Source: Cladopsammia gracilis
Taxonomy: Eukaryota; Cnidaria; Anthozoa; Scleractinia; Dendrophylliidae
Assembly (NCBI GenBank): GCA_022457155.1
Contig: JAJGOT010000471.1
Coordinates: forward strand, 344,001 to 408,000
Reading direction: 5' to 3'
DNA length: 64,000 nucleotides
Positions 1 to 11,600 of the stretch are shown one piece after another; within the stretch, counting starts at the first letter, position 1; the number at the start of each line of letters is the position of its first letter. The notes beneath the pieces were generated by a model. That model saw nothing but the letters and a program-made list of their open reading frames with translations, had not been told where the DNA came from and did not search any database. The translations under genes and the position numbers were made by a program.

Positions 1-677
1 TTTGAATCCATTGCCAATAGTGTTTGTCTAAGTTTTACTGTAAAGGCGGTATTCTGCACGACACTTAATTTTCGCGTTTTAAGATAATTAGTTATGCATT
101 TATTTTACCGTAGAAGTGCCTTCTTATAGACCCTATTCACAAATGGAGGCCGATTAGCATGAATATAAAAGAATAATAAATCGGCTGCCATTTGTGAATA
201 GGGTCTATTGTTGTGTGTTTTTTGTGTATGTCTGTGTTTAAACCTAAAACGCGAATAATAACGTCATAAAATATATTGCTCTCACAATCGATTACAGTAA
301 GGTAATTGGGCATCCATATATGGTACCGAAAGTAATGAAGGGTTCGTCGCATAATATTAAGAAAGTAAATCATTTTTTTTTTTAATATTTATTTTTTAAG
401 GATATGCACAGATAACACCTGGCCAAAATATACCACGACTTGTCCGTGAAAACTGGTATAAGTCGTTATCTTTTCTGATAATAAGTATTTAATTCGCAAT
501 ATGAACTGATAACGGCGTGTAGACTGAGCGAATAAGATTCTTCTTTCCGCACCATCGCTATTGACAGGCAGTCGACGTTTCACCTGACTTTCAAAGTCCG
601 AACACGATTCTCAGCTGCAATTCAACACGACGGGCCGTCAATTGCATCAGTCAGAGCAAGGCCAAAGAGGTATAAAC
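1..677. other. Gene-free left flank
   Basis: No coding region is recognisable before the GPCR start codon. The only structured part is the short foldback element at 129-205. The remainder is AT-rich single-copy-looking sequence, presumably including the GPCR promoter and 5' untranslated region, but I see no clear TATA box or splice site there. Confidence 0.5.
129..205. mobile_element. Short MITE, TA target duplication
   Basis: Perfect terminal inverted repeats of about 18 bp (GACCCTATTCACAAATGG and its complement) are flanked by TA on both sides. The loop contains an ATATAAAAGAATAATAAAT stretch also present in the element at 36765-36943, so the two look like relatives. A TA duplication suits the Tc1/mariner/pogo group; the family assignment is inference. 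Confidence 0.7.
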
Positions 678-1676
678 ATGAATCCCAGTCTGGATCAAGA
701 ATTCATTTCCAGTATCTTCATCATCAATGGGGCCATACTGCTTTTATTTGCCGTTCTGATATCGATATCTAACGGATTACTCTTGTTCATGATATACAAA
801 GACCCGTTGAAGACGTTTCGCAACGCAACCGCCGTTCTTATCTTCTCTTTGGGTGTCGCTGATCTCCTGACCGGCTGTGTCACCGCCGTAGACGTGGGAA
901 TATCCCATATCTTGGAAGGACTCGCCATTCGGAAGGTTATGCTCCAAGCGAAAATCATTTCACAAATCACCGTGCGCGCCAGCGTGTTTATCATGACGAT
1001 GTTTGCCGTGGAGCGTTTTATAGCCGTCGCCTTTCCGTACGTTTATCGTTTTTCTGTGACCATCAGGAAGACAGTCTTTGGTTGCGTGCTTTGTTGGCTG
1101 GTCGCCATCATTAGCAGTTGCTTGGAGTTGGTAGTTGATCGGGATCTATATGATGTGATATTTCTTTATATCACATTCGTTGTTCCACTTATCACTGTAT
1201 GCTTTACTTATTGCACGACTTACTGGGTCATGAAAAGAAAGACAAAACGGCTGCATCGGCTTCGTAGTTTGAGCAAATCTCCAGAGCAAGGGCAAATGCT
1301 GCAGAAAGAGAGAATGGCCAAGCAATCGGAAAAACTACAAACGCAGCTGATGAAAACTGCGATGTTGATTATCTTTGTTTTTGTTCTATCGCTGCTTCCT
1401 TTCTGGTCATTTACAATCATTGGCAGATATTGCAAGAGCTGCATTCAGGAAAAATGGTATATTGCATGTTATCGATTTTCAATTCCGATCCTCTACAGTA
1501 ACTCTGCGTTCAACCCGCTGCTATATGCGTGGAGAATGCGGCCATATCGGCGAAGCTTTCAAGCTCTGTTTGGAAGAAGACAAGATAGTCCTAAAAACTC
1601 AAGTTTTGCCGAGAAAACACTCAGAAATGAAACTTGTCTGAGGATCAGCAATTTTAATGATGAAACAAAACTGTAA
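678..1676 (+). CDS. Class A (rhodopsin-like) G protein-coupled receptor, intronless
   Basis: Encodes 332 residues from the first ATG at 678; the frame is open upstream to a TTG at 642 but no ATG lies there. Seven membrane segments are visible with class A landmarks: N32 in TM1, AD at 61-62 in TM2, the G-protein-contact motif ERF (112-114, a DRY variant) ending TM3, W140 in TM4, P170 in TM5, P241 in TM6 without the usual CWxP, and NPLLY (279-283) ending TM7, followed by a basic helix 8. The second extracellular loop is very short and there is no cysteine at the usual top of TM3, so the canonical extracellular disulfide is missing, as in melanocortin and cannabinoid receptors. It should act at the plasma membrane; the ligand cannot be told. 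Cnidarian genomes carry many intronless receptors of this kind. Confidence 0.93.
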   Translation: MNPSLDQEFISSIFIINGAILLLFAVLISISNGLLLFMIYKDPLKTFRNATAVLIFSLGVADLLTGCVTAVDVGISHILEGLAIRKVMLQAKIISQITVRASVFIMTMFAVERFIAVAFPYVYRFSVTIRKTVFGCVLCWLVAIISSCLELVVDRDLYDVIFLYITFVVPLITVCFTYCTTYWVMKRKTKRLHRLRSLSKSPEQGQMLQKERMAKQSEKLQTQLMKTAMLIIFVFVLSLLPFWSFTIIGRYCKSCIQEKWYIACYRFSIPILYSNSAFNPLLYAWRMRPYRRSFQALFGRRQDSPKNSSFAEKTLRNETCLRISNFNDETKL

Positions 1677-1689
1677 GCTAAGCCAATCG

Positions 1690-2095
1690 ACAATTTTTTT
1701 TTTTTTTTGCGTAAAGGTGCGACACACGTTTTCACTTTTTTAGACGGCCTCGCTTCTCAGGAACAGAATGTACCCACTTTTCGGCTTTCCTTGACGAGTA
1801 TTTGGATATGATATGTAAGTGAAGAAGATACGATAATCCTAGAACTCGAGCTTTAAGATCAGAAAAACTAAGAAAGGAAAACAATGCGAGGGCTAGCAAT
1901 TTTAATTATAAGATAAAACTGCAATTTAAACTAGTCGACAAATCTTGCTGTAGTCTGGCTTTTAACTCTTGTTTTGCGCGCGGCGTTCCGGCTTCTCGGT
2001 TACTACTAGAACATCCAGTTTCTCGAAACATACGAACCAAATGCATGTTTAAGAGCTTTTTTATGCGTTTTAGGAGTATGATGTGCAAACGATCA
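1690..2095 (+). pseudogene. Decayed duplicate(s) of the GPCR tail and 3' UTR
   Basis: Sequence at about 1820-1945 aligns by eye with the GPCR C-terminal coding tail plus stop region at 1573-1695: the same order of GAAGAAGA, the GATA(A/G)TCCTA block, AGCAATTTTAAT and a TCGACAA block, with many substitutions. A second comparison, about 1710-1820 against 1955-2085, suggests the downstream untranslated region was duplicated too. No open frame survives. I read this as tandem duplication of the receptor's 3' end followed by decay. Confidence 0.55.
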
Positions 2096-3185
2096 ATTAA
2101 ATATCGAGAAAGCGAGCAAATAGACTAAAAAATATAATGGTATATTCTTGGCCATTAATGTGCCTGAACGTCAGGCTAAGAGATCACGTACGGTAAAATT
2201 AATTTTGACGCGATTGAAATGTTAATGTATGTTGTGTAGATTTCTTCTTAAGAGACATTTGACCAAGCCGGTCATTGTTGACTCGTTTTTCGTAACTTAA
2301 ATTCGCGAAAAATTCTAATTTCTGTGCAGTTATTTCGTTGTCTTCTTAGTTTTACTTTTAGACTGGTGGCGAATTCATTCATTTGAGTGACATCATAAGC
2401 TGAGTTATAAACAGCTGTGTTTCAGGCAAAAGTTGGTTGTAATCGATTGGAAAATGGGAAACATTATTTGATTTTCGATTCCGTTCACTCTTGATTTCGG
2501 TTAATTATAAAATTCATCGACATGCTACTTAGCCTGCCGACAATAACAAAAAAAGATAAATTCATTCTGCAGAGAATTTCACTTATTAGTGCTCGATCCC
2601 ATGAAAAGAGTCCCATTTGCTTTATTGTTCCAAGTACGTTTAAATATAGAAGTATTGTTAGGCGCGACCAACAAACCTGAGAGAGTCATTGGTTAAGAAA
2701 TAGAACTGAAGCACTTTATTTGTTTCCGTGGCTATCCGCGACTTATGAAATAACGAGCGAAAGTTCAGGAGATCGAGCAAAGTTTTCGGAACGAGAGTTT
2801 TCAATTCACAGCTGTCACGAGATCGCAAAATCTTTCATAAATTTTTCCACAACTCAACGGTAAAAAGACAGGAAAGCTTTCTATTTTTTTAAGTCAAAGC
2901 TAAAATAAATTTCTAGGTTTCTGATGTTTTTTAAACAATCAGCAGAGTACACGTTGTATTCGCTGGAAATCAGTGGTGATTTTACTGACAACGGTTAATT
3001 ATTTGGAATGAATTTATCTATCGATATCACGGTGCTAAATATATGAAATATTCTTTATTGAAATCCAGTGGCTTTTAACCAGCGCTGTTGTATATACTAG
3101 ATATGAACATGGACACACTTTATTTATAAACGATGGATACAAACCATTATTACTGGTTGGTAAAGTATAATAAAAATGAACAAAA

Positions 3186-3400
3186 TTGAGCAGTTTTCAA
3201 TTGTGTCGCATTTACATTGCTTCGCTTTGTGATTGGCTAAAAAAATCTCGCGCCACTTTCTCAACCAATCATTGTAAACTGGCCAAAACCAATCGCCTAT
3301 GTTTTCTCGCTCTTGGCGACGGCTACCTATATTTGCTTAGCTTTCGGATTGGTTAATTATATTGTTTGCCTCTGTTTTGATTGGCTACGGTAAAAAATTG
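3186..3400 (-). mobile_element. CCAAT-rich MITE, diverged copy
   Basis: Begins with TTGAGCAGTTTTCAATTG, the same terminal sequence (inverted) as the better copy at 22433-22704, and contains the same internal landmarks (GCTTTGTGATTGGCTAA, TCTCGCGCCACTTTCTC) and several CCAAT/ATTGG pentamers. The distal half is less well conserved, so the end coordinate is approximate. Confidence 0.65.
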
Positions 3401-3979
3401 CTTTATTACTAAAATGAGATTAAAACTTACATTGATAAAACGCAAGATTTGCAATTGAAGTTAAAATTCATTGTGAAAATGTTTGAATTAAAAACGTTGG
3501 ATGTGTTGAATTTGCCTATGTGCCAGAAATTAAAAATACTCATAAAAAGGGTTAAAACTAAACGGTTCAGAAAAAGCGAGGATCCAGACGTAAAACTGAC
3601 CAGGGCGCTGAGCTGATTAGCAAAACAACTTGGAACGAGCTTAACCAGATCTTAGTAAAATACAAGCTGAAATTATATCAAAATTGACGAAACTAGAACA
3701 ATGTCATCTTTCGTCGTCTAAACTCTTGGCAGTCCTCTGGACCCACGTGGAAACTCACACATGCGAGTCTATCTCCTCGCGCACGGCGAGAATATTCCCA
3801 CGCTCGTACCGTGCCATGCTTTTCAGACCTTATCAGGTTGTGGCTAGAAATGCCTTAAGACGGAAACTAAGTTATCATTAGTGCGGAGTACGCTTTTGCG
3901 GTACCTAAATAATATTTAACAGTAAACAATTTCACAAATAATAAAGTCAGAGTTTTAATCTGTTTGTTGTCTCAGACTC

Positions 3980-3985
3980 TTTATT
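3980..3985 (-). terminator. Polyadenylation signal candidate for the 294-residue gene
   Basis: TTTATT on the + strand reads AATAAA on the minus strand, about 260 bp past the stop codon at 4243. A convergent AATAAA lies on the + strand at 3940-3945. Confidence 0.4.
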
Positions 3986-4242
3986 GCATTGCCTCGCATT
4001 TTTGTGCAATCAATATGACACAATTTTTAAAGGAATTTTGTACAACAAAACTAACAAATGAATATATTTTGTAGTTTAAACTTTTGTACAAAAAATGGGG
4101 AAAAGTACATTCACGTTAGATGAATGCATCACTGATTATGCCTTCAGTTCCAGGTAATAGGCTCCTATTGTTTTAATTCTTGCAGTTTTGTTGAGCGACG
4201 AGAAGCGGGTCATTATTGTTTATATGCAGGTTCAAAATCTAT

Positions 4243-5127
4243 TTATACGTCTGTGAGAAGTGAGTCAATTTCCCCTTCATCGTCCTCTTTGATCGACTTT
4301 GGAAATCTCAAATATCGACATCTTTTCATTTCTTCCACTTGCCTCGAAAACGCGGACGTTCTGCCTTCTTCGTTTGTTTCTAAACCGAGTGGGTTTTTTC
4401 CCGCTCCGTCCCGCCACTTTGTACCCAGGCTAGGACAGCTGCCCCTTCGTATTAGCCTGCTCCGATTCGGGACTGGCTCTTCGACGGACAGTGGAGACAC
4501 CTGTAAACTGTCACGGCGGGTTGATCTCATGACTGGCGGAGATGCAGTGATCATTGCAGAATAACCATTGGAAAGTTTGTGCGTCATATCTAGAGTAGTC
4601 ACCTTCGGTTTCGCTTGTCTCGAGTACTTCAGCTTATCGAATATGTTTTCGTTTGACATCTTTGTCGGTTGGACGTCTTCTAGTTCAATCTTCCTTGATC
4701 CTTCCTTACGATTATTAAAGATGCTCGGCAGTTTTAGAGGCAGCGGCGACGAAATACTCTTGCCTGTGTTTGCCCCTGACTTTAGTTCTTTCAAAGCAGT
4801 GTTTCCGATCAATGTGCACTGGTCTAGAGCGGAATCGGAGAATGAACTCTTCAATGACTCCTCGTTGACTGTTTTCCTTTCTTCTCCACCATGTTGTTCA
4901 AATGAAGGACTCGAAGGAAGTGATCCTCGGCGCGAATCTCGCTTGCGCTGCGAAGCAATAAGCATTGATTGTTGCACCGACAACTCCCTTAGTTTCTGTT
5001 CGAATTCCTTTTGAAACTTGTCCACCGAGGACCCAAGTTTCTTAGTCTCTTTATAGTTACACATACCCGAGTGTTTCAGTGACTGTGTAAGCTCTTTTCT
5101 AAAGCCATTGTTACTTCTTCTTTGCAT
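4243..5127 (-). CDS. Serine-rich, basic-motif protein of unknown function
   Basis: A single open frame of 294 residues from the first ATG at 5127; the frame extends upstream to a GTG at 5142 without another ATG. I do not recognise the family. Visible features are a short charged amphipathic stretch near residues 30-60 (VDKFQKEFEQKLREL), which may be a coiled coil, and three basophilic-kinase-type sites (RRGSLP, RRDSLQ, RRGSCPS), suggesting a phosphorylated regulatory or scaffold protein. The middle is rich in serine, proline and lysine and probably disordered. No signal peptide, membrane segment or zinc-binding pattern is seen. The length of the frame and absence of repeat character argue for a real gene; it may be one exon of a longer transcript. 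Confidence 0.6.
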   Translation of the reverse strand: MQRRSNNGFRKELTQSLKHSGMCNYKETKKLGSSVDKFQKEFEQKLRELSVQQSMLIASQRKRDSRRGSLPSSPSFEQHGGEERKTVNEESLKSSFSDSALDQCTLIGNTALKELKSGANTGKSISSPLPLKLPSIFNNRKEGSRKIELEDVQPTKMSNENIFDKLKYSRQAKPKVTTLDMTHKLSNGYSAMITASPPVMRSTRRDSLQVSPLSVEEPVPNRSRLIRRGSCPSLGTKWRDGAGKNPLGLETNEEGRTSAFSRQVEEMKRCRYLRFPKSIKEDDEGEIDSLLTDV

Positions 5128-5142
5128 CTTTATCCGTTTCAC

Positions 5143-6473
5143 TTCTCCTTACGGAGTTTTCGTTATCGGGTTGATAAATTCGTGTTGCTCCGGCAGTTGT
5201 TTGGCCTTGCTTCCTTAGAACTCATTTGTGACTCAACTTTGTGATTGAACGAGGGTCGCTTTGTGTCAAAATTGATGTATCCTGTCCAACTCAAGATTAA
5301 GTTTGTTTACTTTATACGCATTCTTGAGAACTTATTAATTGTCATACCACTAAATGACCTATTATCTTCCAATACACGTTCCCCAAACAAACATTCAATT
5401 TCACGATGCCTTTAATAAACTGAGGTTCGTTAAATGTGGTAAAAAGTAGGGCAGCACATATTTGTATCAATCTGAAAAAGATCATAACTTTTTATTTGTA
5501 AATGTAGTTTACACAGTGTAGGAAACTGCAATACATCTTACATCAGTAACAATGAGCTTTGATTTATCAGACTGATAATAGCGTAACTAAGGTAAACCTT
5601 TCAAAAACTAATTAAACTTTTAAACAATTGAAGCGCTTTTATAAGCACGAAAATGCGACCGGCGTCTCTTTATCAATTTATACTCACGAGAGGAAGGCAA
5701 AGATTGCACATAGCGGTGCTTTATATCGATTAAAAGAGGATATAAAAATTAAGGGGTATAGATAATATTTATTAACTGGTAAAAAACGTTACTAAAAATA
5801 ACTCCTGGGATAATGAAGTCAATTGTTTACCAAGGTGGTGTTTTGAATGCCAACAAGTAAAATAGTGAATCAAGTGTCGGCTTTGACTGATTGAAGTGCT
5901 TTAAATTGGTTGTCACTAGACTTAGTCATACTGATAGTTTGCAAAGAAGCAGTCGATAGACACATTATGTAAAGCCTGGTTTTCACTAGTGATATAATCC
6001 TAAGAGAAGCACAAGAGCTGCTTATGCTTATTCTATGCTTATGTCGCCGGTGAACCAGGCTTAACTCAGTCATCATAAAAGAATAATTTTAAGATGAATC
6101 AGAAAAGTAAGTAGTCTATAATTACTGCACCGCACAGGGGCTCAATTGACAGGGTCATACACAACCTGTCGGCGATGTTTCTTTTGTGTTACAAGATTTC
6201 ATCCAATCGTGAGACTCCAAAGCAATGCCAAGAAAGACTTCTAATTTTCTATGTTCCCCACATAGAGTTTTTGTTGCATTAAAAATCACAATAGTTTTCA
6301 CTAATAGGGAAACAATTAGTAAACTAGAGATAAATAAATTTGCTGCCTGATGAAGTTATGGTCGATTTTCATGTTTTAGCCAATGAGGTGGACGGTTTCA
6401 ACAATAGCACAATTCACACCTTTCTGCATTCCGTGCATTTGGGTTGCCTACTTCTTACACGGATTGTTACTTA
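5143..6473. other. Intergenic stretch without a recognised gene
   Basis: Apart from the short MITE at 5972-6062 I see no coding signal, RNA gene or ordered repeat here. Confidence 0.5.
5972..6062. mobile_element. Short MITE with AAGCCTGGTT ends
   Basis: Ends AAGCCTGGTT(TT)CAC and its complement face each other over about 91 bp. The same terminal motif starts the larger interrupted element at about 9270, indicating a dispersed family. Confidence 0.55.
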
Positions 6474-6997
6474 GGCCCCGTCCACACGTATCCGGATATT
6501 TTTGAATCCGCAACTTTTTTGTTGCGGATTGGCCTTCCGTCCACACGTATCCGGCGAATTCGGCTCACGAATCCGCAACTTTTTGAATTCGCTCTCCAGA
6601 GTGGAAATTTTTGAATACGCTACGAGTACGGCATCGTGTGGACGGTCGAATCCGGATATTTTTTAATACGCTGACGTAACAGTATCAGACCCAGTCTTTA
6701 ACCGCGCGAATATTCAACATGGCCAAACCGAAATGTTATCGCTTCACTTCTACATGAACTTATTTCTAGTCTAATAAAGTGTTTACAGTTGAACTTTGAT
6801 TTGAACATGTTGAACTTGGCCTTTTCGTATGCTTTTTTGACAACATTTAAAGAGGAGCCCTGGCTGCTAGAGCGAATCCGGATACGTGTGGACGGGCAAA
6901 TACGATTCGAATACGCCACGTGTGGACGCGAATATTTTCTAATCCGCAACAAAAAAGTTGCGGATTCAAAAATATCCGGATACGTGTGGACGGGGCC
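6474..6997. mobile_element. Harbinger-type MITE (524 bp)
   Basis: Long terminal inverted repeats start GGCCCCGTCCACACGTATCC and end with the exact complement; they are flanked by TTA at 6471-6473 and 6998-7000. A 3-bp TTA/TAA duplication with GG-starting ends is typical of the PIF/Harbinger superfamily. Parts of the terminal repeat recur inside each end (second GTCCACACGTATCCGG at about 6539). Non-coding; small open frames inside are repeat shadows. Confidence 0.8.
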
Positions 6998-7000
6998 TTA

Positions 7001-8629
7001 AGGACGTTCGCGCTAATTGTTTATGCGCATCCTTACTGCGCACGCAATTTATGTCGCAACGCCATGCTTCGTCATGCACGAGCGCGCTGGCAAGAGAAGA
7101 AAACTAAGCACATAAAGGACTGGTAGCCGTTGCGTTAACTTTGCGTTGACTTAACTCGCTTGGATGGTGGGTGACCCCCAATTTTTTTTTGATAGATAAT
7201 TTTCTTTGCCAATTCTTGACAGATTGTGAAAAACTGAGCAAAAAATCAATGTAGGAAGTTTGAATTTTTTCCATTTTTCTACCCGCGCGCCATCGAATCC
7301 TGCCAACTTGCGGCTGTCAGAGTTTGCAAATGCTGTTGTTTAAAGATGAAATTTACTTCAAGGAACGTCACCAGTTGAATGAGTTTGCTGAATTGAACAG
7401 ACCTACTCGCATAAAATTTGGGAAAGAAAGTTGCATTTTAGGGATTCATTTGCAATAATTTTGGAGTAACAGACAGTGGGGTCACATCTCGTAAGGAAGA
7501 CCAATTTTTCAAAATAAGGGTCGCCTTTCAGATAGCTTATCTCAGAAACGAAGTTGGTGACCCCCTCATTTTTTTGCATTTCTGACACGAGTAACTCATA
7601 ACCTAGCTGTAGCAAAAGTTTTATAAAAAAAATCAATGTTAGAAGATTTTCGCGCGGACGTCCTTAAACGGCTGGACATCGAGTCCAGGAGCTGGGACCG
7701 CGCGCGCCGGCTTTCAAAAATTTACGGCTCAATTAATCCGAATCTAATCTCGTATCCAGATCACCCACAGTACAAGCACGAGTGAGATTAATCCGAATCT
7801 ACAAATTATTCGTTAACTATTGAGATGTAATAACAAAATCTCCTTACGTGAATCCTGGCAAATTCGGTGTATGTGATTATTGTTTTTTGCTTTGTTCTTT
7901 TTTTAGAAAAAAAGGTCTTCTTGAGTTGTCTCTGCGAGTGAGGCTTCGACGAAATATCAACATAGCACAGGTTGATTTATAGTCTCAGCCCCCGAAGAAG
8001 CTTTGTTTTGCAAGGAAAATAACGGGCACTATTATATTTCCGCGTTTTTCTGCCGTAAGGATCAGTTTGCCGATACAAGAACAATAGGTCTGTTAAGGAT
8101 AACGGGATAAATACGTAATCCCCTGCATTGGTATTATCCACATTTATAGAATCCGTTAAAATGTTTCTCGGCTGAATCCGAAATCCGGGCAATATGTCAG
8201 CTGGCCAGACAAACCTCCTTCAACTCACTCCCCTCGTAAAACGATTTAAAAGCCTATTAAAATATTTCGTTCAGATAAACCGAAATTCAATTTCAGCGTT
8301 TCCTTGGTGATTTAGAGCTCTAGTTCCGCAAGTGTTCCTCAATAATTCGAAAACTGATCAGGGATTAAATGTTTTCTGATCTTTTTCATTTACAGAATAA
8401 CCACTCGATCTTACAACATATCATTGTTTAATGATTTAAAAAACTTAAAGGGATCGTTCATCCTGCAGATCTTCATTGCATCCGTGAGGATTTCGAGAGG
8501 ATTGCACACATGGTCTGTAATCAAGCACTGCAAAGAGTGGAGACTGGGCCGGAACCCGCCACAATACACGTCATTTTGTGAGTCGTCATCCGTGCTGATG
8601 CGGCTGCGCAGTATTGAAAGCAAAACAAA
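7001..8629. other. Intergenic stretch upstream of TMEM115
   Basis: No gene or clear element is seen. The last part should contain the TMEM115 promoter and 5' leader; no TATA box stands out, as usual for a housekeeping gene. Confidence 0.45.
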
Positions 8630-8648
8630 ATGGCGGCGATCAACCTAA
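8598..8648 (+). promoter_or_regulatory. Upstream ORF overlapping the TMEM115 start
   Basis: An ATG at 8598 opens a 16-codon frame that ends with TAA at 8646-8648, overlapping the TMEM115 ATG (8630) in another frame. If the transcript starts upstream of 8598 this would limit initiation at the main start. The transcription start is unknown. Confidence 0.35.
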
Positions 8649-11600
8649 ATCATTTCAAGGTAATGGCAATATATCTCGCTTAAACAGCTTTATCGTCTTC
8701 TCTAGCTTCACTCATCCCTGTATTTATTTCAGGCACAAATAAACAAGGCGCTGGGTGATGCTTCGGTTGTGGTGAAGTTTTCTTGTGCCACTGTTTGCCT
8801 ATTGTACTGCCTAACGTTTATAGACACCACTGTTTATTCTGCACTAGCTGTTACTCCTGGACAGTAAGTTGCTAGTATTATCGATTTTGTAGATATTGTT
8901 TTATGGCATATGTTAGCATCAAAGGATGTGTTAAATTAATTACTGAGCTCTGTGTATTCGTCGACTCATTTCATTCATTCAACCATAATATACATTAATT
9001 TTGTATAACGCGATTAATTTAAGCTTAACACTATTAAAATTAAGCTAAAGTCCTCATATTTAAGCTTCTAATAACTTAATGATACAAAATACAATACTAC
9101 GATTTAACGTCTGTAGAGTTGAAAAAGAGGAAACATTCAATAGCTGGCATGTTATTGTTGTGATCATGTACATGTAGCATTATTAATATTTTTAATACAC
9201 TCTTAATAACATTTTTGCTGTTAGGCAACTTACAGTAATTGTTATTAAATGAATGGTAAATGCTTACTTAAGCCTGGTTTACACTAACGACACAACAGTG
9301 AGGTAACGCAAAATGCAAAAACACAACTTACAGTATACCTTATTATCACTTATTTTCACGCGACTTTAATTTCGCGAATTTGGAATAGAAAATAATATTT
9401 CGCGGGACTTAAATTTCGCGATTTTGACAAATCACCGTTTTTCAAGGTAATTAAATTTCACGAATCAAGTAACTGGTGCTCGTTTTTAAACTTCCATTTC
9501 TGTATTTTATTTAACCATAACGGAATAAAAACGCAACAAGTAACTGGCTGAAATGTTCAACAACATCAGCAACATATTAACATCTTTTAATAGTACACTG
9601 ATATAAGCAACTGAGCCACTATTTAACTCAATGGCGCTGCCAATTAGCTTTTAGATAAGGATCCCCTCAATGTTTTCAAACAGATCTTCAGGCGATAAGG
9701 TTATCTTCCCTTGAACAAGTTTGGATATTCCCGCTTTGCTCCATCCTTTTGCAATGCGTCGCTTTCCCACACTGCCTGTCAAGTGGTTGTAAAGGCTCAC
9801 CAGCCAGGTGGCATGTAAGGGCTTCAGCACAGATAGCCTTAAATCGACCTCAGTCTCATCAGTGCTGTTCCCTGACTCCATTTGTTTCTGAACTTTGAAC
9901 TGAAATTTGAGCCCTCCTACTCACATGTAAACTCCTAGCAGACGGAAAAATTAAATAAAGGATTTTATAAAGGTCACTAAATTTCGCGTCACCTTTTTTT
10001 CGCGGGACTTTAATTTCACGCAATTTTTTAAATCGCGAAAAGCGCGAAAATAAGTGATAATAAGGTAATGATGTTTTATGGCACCAGTGTGAACAACACA
10101 ACATAGAAACATAATAGCATAATAACATAAACATGGTGTAAGGAAAAAAAAACTAATTTTGTCTTTATATTATGTTCATGTTCCTATGTTGCAATGTTGC
10201 TAGTGTGAAGTAAGCTTTAGCATGCACTATTGAGTTATGGATGTATGCGGGAGGTTTTCTAAGCAAAGAAGAAGAATAAGAGGAATGCCTTGATTCAACT
10301 TCTTGAATGCTTAGCAAACCTTCCAAGTGCATCCATAAACTCAATAGTACATGGTTGTAGCGTTAAGGAGGCTTGAAAGGATTTCTAACAGCTTATGTAC
10401 ATGTCAGAACAATAATTATTAAACATTAAAATTTAATGGTTTTAGTCTCTGAAACAAATTATGGACAAGCTTATGACATGGTAACTAGACGTACCCCTCA
10501 AAAGTCAGTTTTTTCAATCTGTCTTTAAAACTAACTTGGTGACCTACATGTATGTTTGTTATAAGCATTTTTAAAAGTTTGCAATATTCTTCACTTCCTG
10601 TGTAAATTTGAAAAAAATCTGTATTGTGATAATTGAGATAAATCGAAAAAGACCTTTTAAGGATTTTAAAAAATTCCACTCAGCAGTTTTTTTCTTAAAT
10701 GTCTCAAATGTTAGATAAAGTTGAATGCTACATGCACTTGCATGAAAAATTTCAACATAGGTCACCGAGCAAATTTTTGAGATAAAGAGGAATATTTTAT
10801 GCAGGATTTATTTCCGGTTCGCGCGATTTTACGCAGTATTTCCATTTCCAGTGAGCTGCGCGTGCTACTTTTTGAAAGGAAAATCAGCTGATGCATGCGT
10901 CAATGAATGACAAGTGCACGTCATGCGCGCATGCAGCTAAAAACCCTTTTATTTTATAACATAAATTATGTTATGTATAATGAGAAACAGCATCTACAAG
11001 AAACAGTATTTGTTCTAAGTTGAGGTGCTGTGTTGTGATGATGATGGTGATAATAACTTTACTTAAGTCTCAAAATCATATAGCTGAACACAGGTACCCT
11101 GCCTAATAATAAGGGTGACTATATTGTTGCGTGTATGATAGTACTGAGGATGTGCTGTGTGGCATAAATATTATGCTATTGAATGAAGTATCACTGACTG
11201 TTTTTTTGACTTAATTCTACTGTTTTCGATCTCCAAGTAGATTGTAAAACTTTTTGTTGCTACACTGAATGGATTTTGTATGTTTTAAAGCCATTTTTGA
11301 ATGAAAGAGTTGAAAAAAGTGTTGCGGAACCAGAATCATGTTTGCATGCAAAGTACTGGCCTGAGGCTGCACCAGCATTTGTCAGTGTGCAACCATAGTC
11401 AAATAGTAGCAATAGAGTACAACTGTATGTGCTTTGCTCTAGTTATATTATAATGTGATACTTTGTCAGCCGTTGTATTTACAATCATGTTCATGTAGAT
11501 TTATATTACATAATATTTTATTTAAGCCTTGTTTTTTTTTTTTAAATTTTCTTTAGCATCATTCCCCCATATTTTAGAGTGTGGACTTTAATTACAGGAG

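Larger units (their letters stand above)
2096..4242. other. Intergenic stretch without a recognised gene
   Basis: Contains the CCAAT-rich MITE copy at 3186-3400 and two opposed polyadenylation-type hexamers near 3940-3985. A 65-codon frame at 3684-3881 has no recognisable features and is not called. Confidence 0.5.
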
